Assembly: GCF_014905175.1 (NCBI RefSeq)
Contig: NC_057792.1
Location: 4,340,001 to 4,404,000 of the forward strand
Direction: 5' to 3'
Length of the DNA: 64,000 bases
Source of the DNA: Aphidius gifuensis
Taxonomy: Eukaryota; Arthropoda; Insecta; Hymenoptera; Braconidae
The notes below the pieces were generated by a model. It saw only the letters and a program-made list of their open reading frames with translations, did not search any database and was not told the origin of the DNA. Shown piece by piece: positions 47,675 through 56,534 of the stretch. The position numbers and the translations under genes were made by a program. Numbering within the stretch: the stretch's first letter is position 1; each line of letters opens with the position of its first letter.

Positions 47675-50600
47675 TTATTCAAGTATTTTAGCACTGCTAA
47701 TACAAAAAGTCATAAAACGATAGACATTAAATTTATCAACAGAATCAGTAATATTGTGTCCAAGATCAAATGGATCCTGAATACACATTACACAATCAAC
47801 TTCAAGCATATGGCCATGTTCTAATTGACGAACATAATGTTTCATTGAAGCTGGTAATTCACGTGGCTTTAAAAATAAACTTTTTTTCACAGCCTTGCCC
47901 AGCAATGGACAAATAATATCATCTTTATAATCAAATGATGCATAGAATAAAAAAAAATTTTTTAATAATTTTTTAAAATCTTTGACTTCAGTAAAAGTAA
48001 ATATATCAGTTCCAACACCAACTTCCCAACCAGCAACTGTACGTTTTTCAGTTTTTTTTTCAATTAACTCAATGACTGCTGGTAATATTGATTGTACTTG
48101 AAGATAATAAATAACTAACCAAGCTATTGCATTACTTGAAATACGTGTAAGATCACAATAATTAAACCATTTTTTTATAAATAAAATAAGTTTACGACAA
48201 TTTGAATTTTTATCGCAATATATTTTAATTAAATTTGAATTTTCAACAGCAAGACCATTATTAAATGAAATATCACAATCAATTAATGTCGTACGATGAA
48301 CAAGTTTAATAATTGGTATTCTTGCATTTAAAATTACTCTTTTAATAAGCCAGTCATTTTTTTTATCAATTAAACATTTTTCAACTTCTTTTATCACTTC
48401 ATTGACTTCAATACTACTTGAACCAAAATATGAACTCTTTTTTTTATGTTTACAATCTAAATAAATATCAATATCAGAATTTTCAAATGCCAATCCAATT
48501 AAACGTGATCCAAAAATATAATGTTGTGCTTGTGGATATTTATTTTTAATTGTATTTGTTAAATCTTTTAATACTAGCTTCTCTTTTTTACGCTCATTTT
48601 CAGCAAAATTATCAATTAAACTAACTAATTTATCTGCATAATAATCTGGATTTACAAGCATGTCATTAATAATAACACTTGGTAATTCATTGATGAAAAA
48701 ATGTTTATCTTTTTTGTGATATTTGTGCATTTTTCCTTCACAATGATATGAAAATGTTTGAGGAAATCCATACCACAATACAGCACAAGTTGGACAATAA
48801 TCAAATATTAATTTGTGCGAATATTCTTCAACTTTTTTACGATGTTTCTTTTTATCAAGATGTTCACGAAATTCAATTTCATTATGAAATTTTGCACCAC
48901 ATATTACACACCAATATACTTGACAATTATAAAAATAAGGATTACTCATAGAATGAATACTTTTATATATATTATTCTTATTTTTATCATAAGTATTAGT
49001 TTTATCTTGATGATTTTTTGTATCAATATGATTTTTAATCATTTCACTTTTATTCATTATCATTATATCACATGGCAAACATTGTACTGTTGAATTTGAT
49101 ATTTCATAAATATATTGAATAGCCAAATCAAAATTACTCAACTGATCATTAAATGTTTCATATTGTTCATGTTGCTCCATTAATTGTTCATAATTACGTT
49201 CATGTAAACGTGAACAAATATGTTCATTAAATGTTTGAAGTGAATTTTTTACTTTTTCATTACAAATAAAACACCAAATATTATTTTCATCAAGAGTCAT
49301 TGACAGAGTAATTCCTTTTTTAATATTTTCAATTTTATCATTATCAATTTCATAAATATTCAAATTTTTACTTGGTCCATTGTAAATAATATTATCTTTA
49401 ATTTTTTTACGTTTTAATGTTTGTATTTTTTTATTTTTTCTGTCTTGTTTTGTAGTGTCTTCTTTATCACAGTTGTCATCTGAAGATGATTCATCATCAC
49501 TGTTGTTGTTGTTGTTGTTATTATTGTTAACATCATCATTATTATTAACAATTGGTTTGATACCTAATAAATCATTTAAAAATGATTGCATATCAGTTAT
49601 TTCTTCTTCATTTTCTTTTATTTCTTCTTCATTTTCTTTCAAGTCTTTTTCATTATTTTCTAAATTTTTATTTATTTCTTTTTCAGTTTTTATCAATACT
49701 CTATCAACTTCTACATCAGAATTAATAAGAAATCTATCAACAAAATGACAACTCATGTGTGTATGAAGATCATTTCGTGTTACTGTTTTTTTTTCACAAA
49801 TATGACAAGAATGTTTTGCTTCTGGTTCTGCAATTTTATCACTTGATACTAATTTTGAAATATTTACAGTACCTCTTGATTTAGCTGCATCAATAACTGT
49901 TGGCCAAGCTGCATTATTTAAATTCAAACCTGTTGAAATATTAAATTCCATTGTATTTGTTGTTGGAACAGACCAAGCTGGTTTTATTGATGAATCCATA
50001 AAACCAAAAACTTTATTCATATTATCAATATGTTCATTAGTTAAACGATGTTCACTTAAACCTTTTACTCCTCCTGGTACTTTAATATGACATATTTCAC
50101 AGTCTTCAGCATTCATCATAGCTTTACGTGGATCTTCAAATTTTTTAAAACGTAATTCATTAGTTTTGCTGTAATTTTGAGCAGTATTATTCATTTCTAA
50201 TGGTGTTATATTAAGAGATGAAAATGATGAATTTATTTCAGTAATTGCATTTGGAAAATCATATTGATGACGTAGTGCTGAAGCTGTATCTTTTTCATTA
50301 TTAACAATAGGTTTTTTTTTAATCTCAATTGGTTTATTTAAAATTGGATTGTCATTTGATTTTTTAACCAAAACTTCAACATTACTTTTATGTTGTTCAT
50401 TTTCTTTATTTTTTGATGCAATAATCTTTTTTTCAGCAGCATGACGTTCTCCTCTCAAGTGTTGTGCAACACTTTTTAAACCATCCAATCTGCATAAACA
50501 AATTTTACACTCGTAACGATTTTGATGAAGTAGTCTTACTTCATTTGATAATTTTTCTTCAGATATTTTATTGTTACTTGTTTCTTTTGTTTTTGAAATT

Positions 50601-52774
50601 TTTTCATTGTGCTGCAACAAATTGATATCTGGTGATGATTTTACTTCAGCAATTGCATTTGGAAAATTATGTTGATGGCGTAGAGCTGAAGCTGTGTCTT
50701 TTTCACTATTGACAATAGGTTTTTTTTTAATTTCAGTTGGTTTATTTAAAATTGGATTATCATTTGATTTTTTAACTTCAACATTTTTTTCATGATGTTC
50801 ATTTTCTTTATTTTTTAATGCAATAATCTTTTTTTCAGCAGCATGACGTTCTCCTCTCAAGTGTTGTGCAACACTTTTTAAACCATCCAATCTGCATAAA
50901 CAAATTTTACACTCGTAACGATTTTGATGAAGTAGTCTTACTTCATTTGATAATTTTTCTTCAGATATTTTATTGTTACTTGTTTCTTTTGTTTTTGGAA
51001 TATTTTCATTGTGCTGCAACAAATTGATATCTGGTGATGATTTTACTTCAGTAATTGCATTTGGAATATCATGTTGATGACGTAGTGATGATACTGTATC
51101 TTTTTTACTATTGACAATAGAATTTTTTTTAACCTCAGTTGGATTAATTAAACTTGGCTTGTCATTTGATTTTTTAGCTTCAATATTTTTTTCTTGTTGT
51201 TTATTTTCTTCATTTTTTTTCTTTTTGTTGGCAAAATGCCGTTGGCCTTTTAAATGTTCTGAAACAGTCTTCGGATCACCCAAATGACAAAAACAAATTT
51301 TACATTGATAACGATTTTGACTAAGCATTTCTATTTCATTTGATAATATTTCTTTAGATTTATTATCGTCTATTGTTTCTGTTGAATCAGCCTCAGTCAT
51401 TTTTTCTTTATTATTAACAATAGAATTTATCTGATTTGTTGCAATATTAATTGAATTATTATCAGCTGATTTTTTATCCATAGCAGCAATATTATTTTTA
51501 TGTTTTTCACTCGGTAAATGCTTCTTGTCTTTTTGCTCAAATTCACTTTTAACATCAATATTAATACTATCATTTGAACTTGACTTTAACTTATTAAGAA
51601 AATCTTCAAAATCATCATAGTGCTTATCAATATCTTCTTGTTTAATTGATTCCCATTTAGGAAAATTTACAGGACCTAGAGATTCTTCATTATAATTTTT
51701 TATTGTATTTTTATCAACATTATTTGACAATAAACTATTGATCAATGGTTTCTTTTTATCAACTGTAACCATTTCAACATCTTTATTATTTTTATTATCA
51801 ATATTGACTTTTGTTCCTTCTGTATAATTATTTTGTTGACCTGCAACATTTTTTATACCATATTTAATTATATTACTTTGTTTTAATTCAGCAATTTTTC
51901 TTTTATTTTTACGATTACAATCGTAAATATGTTCATTTACAGATGAAAAATTAAGAAATCTCGTTTCACATAATTGACATGAATAAATACCAGACATAAC
52001 GTGATAATAAATATTTTTAGGCAACCAGGTATTATCATTAAATTCACTAGTTGGTTGTTGATTAACCATTCGAGTTATTTTAATTAATTTCTCATCATTT
52101 AAATTTTCTATATGTTGAGAAATATTCAAATGATTTGAAACTGAACCACTACTTTTAAGTTTCTTGTAACAAAGTGTGCATCTATATGCAAATTTATCAG
52201 TTTTATCATTTTCAATAATAAACTCTGAATATTTTGATAATGATTTATCACCTGGTACATCAGACTTTTTAATATCAAATGATGATGATGATGATGATGA
52301 TGAACATGATAATTTACTTTCATCTTGTGTTTGACTTAATTTCGAGGTATTTAATGGTGTATTTTTAACAATATTTGGTTTATTATTCAGTCCACAATTA
52401 GATTTGCTAGATGTGCTATTTAATGACATCAACTTTGGATTAGAATTTAAATTATGTTTATTAATACTCTCCTTTTTATGTTCAGCTTTTTGTTGTATTT
52501 GCATTTCCAGCTTGTTTTGTTTATCAATCAAAAAATCTTTCAAATTTCTCAAGTGTTTCAAGCCATTAACATGAGTATTAATATTTAAAATTCTTCCAAT
52601 TGTTCTACCATTACATAATTTGCATAGAAAGCAACCATTTTGACTCTTTTTTTTTGTTTCTTCAATACCCCAAGGTAACTCATCATGATCTGTATAACCG
52701 AGTTCCTTGGTAGACACTCCATTTGCAGTGCTAATTGACATTAAGCTTGGAATAATGCTGGGATTCCCTGACAT
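47675..52774 (-). CDS. Multi-C2H2-finger terminal nucleotidyltransferase (TUTase-like)
   Basis: This intronless frame encodes 1699 residues from the ATG at 52774 (MSGNPSIIPSLMS). It combines about 12 widely spaced U1/matrin-like C2H2 fingers (for example FLCKLC, YRCTLC, YQCKIC, WCVICG, YCPTC) with a C-terminal nucleotidyltransferase of the Cid1/TUT type. The catalytic block reads FGSRLIGLAFENSDIDIYLD (about residue 1425), giving the Gly-Ser and the two Asp. A third acidic position is likely in TLIDCDISFNN. The PAP-associated region follows (LILFIKKWFNYCDL, SSNAIAWLVIYYLQ). Such enzymes add U or A to RNA 3' ends. The fingers would bind RNA. Fingers 4-6 lie in a three-unit internal repeat. TUT4/7 and TUT1 also pair fingers with this fold, but neither has this many, so I assign no ortholog. 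A TAG acceptor before the ATG suggests a 5' non-coding exon. Confidence 0.8.
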   Translation of the reverse strand: MSGNPSIIPSLMSISTANGVSTKELGYTDHDELPWGIEETKKKSQNGCFLCKLCNGRTIGRILNINTHVNGLKHLRNLKDFLIDKQNKLEMQIQQKAEHKKESINKHNLNSNPKLMSLNSTSSKSNCGLNNKPNIVKNTPLNTSKLSQTQDESKLSCSSSSSSSSFDIKKSDVPGDKSLSKYSEFIIENDKTDKFAYRCTLCYKKLKSSGSVSNHLNISQHIENLNDEKLIKITRMVNQQPTSEFNDNTWLPKNIYYHVMSGIYSCQLCETRFLNFSSVNEHIYDCNRKNKRKIAELKQSNIIKYGIKNVAGQQNNYTEGTKVNIDNKNNKDVEMVTVDKKKPLINSLLSNNVDKNTIKNYNEESLGPVNFPKWESIKQEDIDKHYDDFEDFLNKLKSSSNDSINIDVKSEFEQKDKKHLPSEKHKNNIAAMDKKSADNNSINIATNQINSIVNNKEKMTEADSTETIDDNKSKEILSNEIEMLSQNRYQCKICFCHLGDPKTVSEHLKGQRHFANKKKKNEENKQQEKNIEAKKSNDKPSLINPTEVKKNSIVNSKKDTVSSLRHQHDIPNAITEVKSSPDINLLQHNENIPKTKETSNNKISEEKLSNEVRLLHQNRYECKICLCRLDGLKSVAQHLRGERHAAEKKIIALKNKENEHHEKNVEVKKSNDNPILNKPTEIKKKPIVNSEKDTASALRHQHNFPNAIAEVKSSPDINLLQHNEKISKTKETSNNKISEEKLSNEVRLLHQNRYECKICLCRLDGLKSVAQHLRGERHAAEKKIIASKNKENEQHKSNVEVLVKKSNDNPILNKPIEIKKKPIVNNEKDTASALRHQYDFPNAITEINSSFSSLNITPLEMNNTAQNYSKTNELRFKKFEDPRKAMMNAEDCEICHIKVPGGVKGLSEHRLTNEHIDNMNKVFGFMDSSIKPAWSVPTTNTMEFNISTGLNLNNAAWPTVIDAAKSRGTVNISKLVSSDKIAEPEAKHSCHICEKKTVTRNDLHTHMSCHFVDRFLINSDVEVDRVLIKTEKEINKNLENNEKDLKENEEEIKENEEEITDMQSFLNDLLGIKPIVNNNDDVNNNNNNNNNSDDESSSDDNCDKEDTTKQDRKNKKIQTLKRKKIKDNIIYNGPSKNLNIYEIDNDKIENIKKGITLSMTLDENNIWCFICNEKVKNSLQTFNEHICSRLHERNYEQLMEQHEQYETFNDQLSNFDLAIQYIYEISNSTVQCLPCDIMIMNKSEMIKNHIDTKNHQDKTNTYDKNKNNIYKSIHSMSNPYFYNCQVYWCVICGAKFHNEIEFREHLDKKKHRKKVEEYSHKLIFDYCPTCAVLWYGFPQTFSYHCEGKMHKYHKKDKHFFINELPSVIINDMLVNPDYYADKLVSLIDNFAENERKKEKLVLKDLTNTIKNKYPQAQHYIFGSRLIGLAFENSDIDIYLDCKHKKKSSYFGSSSIEVNEVIKEVEKCLIDKKNDWLIKRVILNARIPIIKLVHRTTLIDCDISFNNGLAVENSNLIKIYCDKNSNCRKLILFIKKWFNYCDLTRISSNAIAWLVIYYLQVQSILPAVIELIEKKTEKRTVAGWEVGVGTDIFTFTEVKDFKKLLKNFFLFYASFDYKDDIICPLLGKAVKKSLFLKPRELPASMKHYVRQLEHGHMLEVDCVMCIQDPFDLGHNITDSVDKFNVYRFMTFCISSAKILE
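50260..51480 (-). repeat. Three-unit coding tandem repeat in finger-TUTase
   Basis: Three units of about 400 nt (134 residues) lie head to tail inside the coding sequence. The shared segment CAAATTTTACA begins at 50499, 50901 and 51294, giving spacings of 402 and 393. Each unit has one C2H2 finger (YECKICLCRLDGLKSVAQHL in two of them, YQCKICFCHLGDPKTVSEHL in the third) and a Lys/Asn linker with LRHQH and SSPDINLLQHNE. The two 3'-most units on the plus-strand map (first two coordinates) are nearly identical, so their duplication is recent. Confidence 0.85.
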
Positions 52775-54005
52775 TATGAGGTCTAACAATACATAAAAAA
52801 TACTTTAGACAATATATTACGTATTAATTAATTAATTTAAATGTGTATACTTACAGTTTAATCTTAATAATTGTTATTAATATAAAATAACATTTAAAAT
52901 TTAATTTGTGGTGCTGGCATTCAACAGGTATCTTGCCAATATGATACTAAAAACAAAAAAGAATTTTTTATTATATCAAGTTAAAATATTCATATACTAT
53001 ATTTACATTCTTCACAGGAACAAACTTCATTTGTTTATTATTTATACATTATTAAATTTGATACCAAATGAAAGTTTATATTTTAAATTGATAAGAATAA
53101 GTATTTCTACTTACCCAATTGGAGATATCAACACTTTTCTTTGATTTATATAGGCACTGAATAATTATTGTTATTTTAATGACATATAATTTAAACAATA
53201 AAAAATAAAACAAATGACGAAATTCTACAAAATGATACACGCGTGTTTTTTATTATTTTCTTTTTATGGGATATATTTATGTTTTTCTTTTTTTTTCTTT
53301 TGATCCAGCAATGGATAACCTTCATGGACACATACCACCCAGCCCTTATTTTAATACCGTATTTTTTCGGTATAATACTCTAAAGAAAATATACACCGGT
53401 GCATTGAACCGTTTTTTACTATTAATTTTAATTGTTTTACAACTAATGACTATATTGTTATCCTGTATTTATAAACAACAAATAATAATAATAATATCAA
53501 GTAAATTAATCATTTGTTTTTATTTTTTTCTTCTAATTAATTGGTACGCTAGCGCTCGAGGTGGTGACTGGAACAACTAATTAACCAAAAGAGAGAGAAA
53601 AAAAAACCGGTTACTTCTCTCTCTCGCTGGTTTACATATTTTAAACATGGAGGTGTATAAGGAGCAATAAGGAGGGTAATCTCTCGAAATTTACTGAAGC
53701 TCACGGAGCAAGTTAGTACGTTTTTTTGCCGGTGATGACGCTTTTGCTACAACAGTTCTATGGTCACATGGTATTTTTGTTTACAATATTTTTTCATGAT
53801 AATGTGACAAGTCAAAAGATAATTATTTATTAATTGTTATTAATTAATTCACCTCCATGTTATAAACTAATAAATAGATAAATGTGCTTGGGCCTTGGAG
53901 CATTTGGTCGTAAAGGATCAAATACTTTTTATTTCTTTCTATCAGCAATCATTAATAACTTTTGAAGGTGATTATCTTATATTATAATATAAGAAACTTA
54001 TCATC
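52775..54005. promoter_or_regulatory. Divergent region, finger-TUTase / 119-residue gene
   Basis: This 1.2 kb region separates divergent genes. It contains copy A of the GA/CT cassette (53412..53640) and a GC-richer block at about 53640-53780 (GGAGGTGTATAAGGAGCAAT; GCTCACGGAGCAAGTTAG). An open frame across 53266-53580 is low-complexity and spans the repeat, so I do not call it a gene. Confidence 0.45.
53412..53640. repeat. GA/CT cassette, copy A
   Basis: This is the first copy of a roughly 220 bp direct repeat. It starts TTTTTTACTATTAATTTTAA, passes through CTAGCGCTCGAGGTGGTGAC and ends CTCTCTCGCTGGTTTACATA. It includes GAGAGAG and CTCTCTC arms around ACCGGT. The second copy is about 2 kb downstream at 55417..55634; the small unknown gene sits between them. 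Confidence 0.85.
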
Positions 54006-55019
54006 ATGGCTTCTTCAACAACTCAGATGTAAGTAAATATTTCTAAATTTACTAAAATTATAATACTAGACTTTTTTGTGTTATTTTTACTGCTAAAATG
54101 GCTACCCGCAAGCAAAAGGAGGTTCGGGGATGCACCCCAAACCACCTCAAGCATACATAAAAAAAAAACATATTACATAACCTTGAGCTATTTATCTCCA
54201 TTTTGATATATTTTTTTTACCCCAAAAAAATAAAAAAAATATTTTCAATTAGTTTTTTTTTGTATGAAATCAATTATTATTTATATAGGTATATTTTAAT
54301 CACTATAATTATTTTATACCATAAAGAATCATTTTTCCATAAAAAAATTTTATACCTAATCGTATTTAAAAAAAAAAAGTTTTTGGGAAATCTGTAACTC
54401 CGTTTAACCACATTTGTTTATGTTCGAAATTATGTTGTTACACTTGCTCCCATAAGAGCCATGTTTAACCTATCTAAAACAGGTCAACTTTAATAATTAA
54501 TATTAAAAAAACGAATATTATTACCTATAATTCTGTTAAATATCCGCAAACTTATAAATAATGTTTATAATGGTTTTTTTTTTTTTTTTTCTTACAAAAA
54601 AATAGTCGTACTAGAGTTGATCTACTCAGTCATATTAAACAGCGTTTAAGTGACGAGGGGGAACTATCGGAAGGTGCAAAAACAATTCTTGATGAATATA
54701 TAGCTAAAGAGGAAAAATATGCTGATGCAAAATTAAGAACCATACAAAACTGGAAGCCACTACCAGCACGTTCGCCACAACAATTGCAAACTTTAGAATT
54801 AACAACTAAAAAGCAGGCTGAATATAAGTAAGTAATTATATTAATTTTATAAAAAAATTAAAATGACATTTAATCACAAATTTTATGTATACGAAAAATT
54901 ACAGGAAGTATTGTGAAGAGTTGGGACCACATCCAACACTCGATCAAATGAATAAAAAAAAAGAGCTCCATGATGAAATCAGAAAACTTATGCATCAAAT
55001 TTTTATTGGAGAATCTTAG
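54006..55019 (+). CDS. Unknown small charged helical protein, 119 residues
   Basis: I do not recognise this gene. Exons 54006..54028, 54606..54827 and 54905..55019 total 360 nt and 119 residues, with consistent phases and consensus splice sites. The protein starts MASSTTQIRTRVDLL and is rich in Glu, Lys and Leu. Predicted helices include LSEGAKTILDEYIAKEEKYA and a C-terminal DEIRKLMHQIFIGES. A central NWKPLPARSPQQL segment breaks the helices. Codon use is more mixed (GGG, TCG, CTC, GAG) than in the large neighbours, typical of small conserved exons here. There is no signal peptide or membrane segment. It lies between the two GA/CT cassettes. Confidence 0.7.
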
Positions 55020-56534
55020 AAGCCATATACATACATTATTTTACATTATTTTCAATTTCAAATATCTAAAGAATTGTAAACGATGTTAATAATAATAATT
55101 TTTTTTTTTTTCTCGTACATGGATTATTAATTCTCTATATTAATTCAGTCAAATTTATGTATTCTGGATAAAAAAAAAAAAAAAAATTAAAAAAAAAACA
55201 CTAAATAATCATATGCTTTTATGTATGTTTAAATATCGAATAAAAATTTTCTAGAAAACTCGTTTATTTTCTAGTTAAAAATGTTAAAATGTTAATAATA
55301 ATGGGTATTATTATTTTTAATGATAGATAAACTAAATAATAGAAAATTATTTATTTTAGTTCTTTTTGTTTATTCCAAGCTTTAAAAAAAAAACAAATTT
55401 AAATTCCAAAATGATATTTTTACTATTAATTTTAATCGTTTTACAACTATTTACAATATTGTTATCCTAAATTTATAAAAAACAAATAATAATAATAATA
55501 TCAAGAAAATAAATCATTGGTATGCTAGCGCTCAGGGTGGTGACTGGAACAACTAATTAAGTAATAATAATAAACAAAAAGAGAGAGAAAAAAAACCGGT
55601 TACTTCTCTCTCTCTCTCGTTGGTTTACATATTTGAGAGAAAAAGAGAGAGAGAGAGAGTAAAAGTGTGTGTTTGAGAGAGTGGTCAATAGTGGGGGAAG
55701 TTCCAAGAAAGATGGCAGAAAACATGATTATTTGGCGTTGACTATTGTGTATTGCCGAAATAATTAATAAACAATATGAAATATGAATTACTAATAAAAA
55801 ATAGTGCAAGAATTTTAAGCACCAATATAATTAATATAAATTATTTCACCGGTTATTCATTTAAATCAAGGTAATAATATAATAAAAATTTTCATATACA
55901 AGTAGTTAGTTACGTATCCAAGGTGTATTGTGTACATATACGTTGATTTTATACAGTAGATGTTGATTGATAAACGAAAAGAGGGGAAATATATTAAGGA
56001 CAAGCAGGACAAGTCAAAAGGGCTTAATATTAAATACATCTTTAAAAAGAAATGATAAAAAATAACAAGTAAATTGATAAAAGGGTGATGGATTTTTGAT
56101 AATTTATTGGTGTATTGAAGTTTCTTTGTTGTGTTGACGACAGAGTGACCAAGGGGATGAAAATGTTGATAGAATCGATGAAGATTATTTTTTTTAGTTA
56201 TCAATGTGTTGATAATATGTGCGTGTATACATAGGTGACTAAAAAAAAAAATAAATAAAAACAGTGATTGCATGCAAGACCCTTGAAGGGTTACACTTAA
56301 GGCTTTTTTTATTTTGAATATATATATTGTCAAGGTCAATTATTGATTCAAATGTTCAATACAGTGTGTGTGTGTTTTTTTTTTATAATTATTATTTATA
56401 AAACACATAGTTCGACTTAGCTTGATTTGTAATATTAGTTTTGTTAAAGTGAATTAACTGTTTTGATTATTTATTGTTTTTTTTTATGTTACAGAATTTT
56501 ATAAAATAAGGGAAATAATAATAAACATTGTAAA
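55020..56534. promoter_or_regulatory. trio: Upstream region of trio
   Basis: This contains the 3' UTR of the small gene, copy B of the GA/CT cassette, a longer GA-rich tract (about 55630-55680) and the trio 5' region. A GC-richer part at about 55680-55760 contains GGGGGAAGTTCCAAGAAAGA. Open frames on the minus strand between 55866 and 56339 are hydrophobic low-complexity and not credible. Confidence 0.4.
55417..55634. repeat. GA/CT cassette, copy B
   Basis: This is the second copy of the repeat at 53412..53640, in the same orientation. Shared parts are TTTTACTATTAATTTTAAT, GCTAGCGCTC then GGTGGTGACTGGAACAACTA, and AAACCGGTTACTTCTCTCTC. Copy B has a longer CT run (CTCTCTCTCTC) and lies about 0.9 kb before the trio start codon. 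Confidence 0.85.

Noticed and set aside
53266..53580. 104-codon open frame upstream of the small gene
   Set aside because: Hydrophobic low-complexity translation of the A/T-rich repeat; its counterpart in the second repeat copy has stop codons.
55866..56339. 157-codon minus-strand ORF before trio
   Set aside because: Phe/Ile/Tyr-rich translation of A/T-rich DNA with no splice or domain support.
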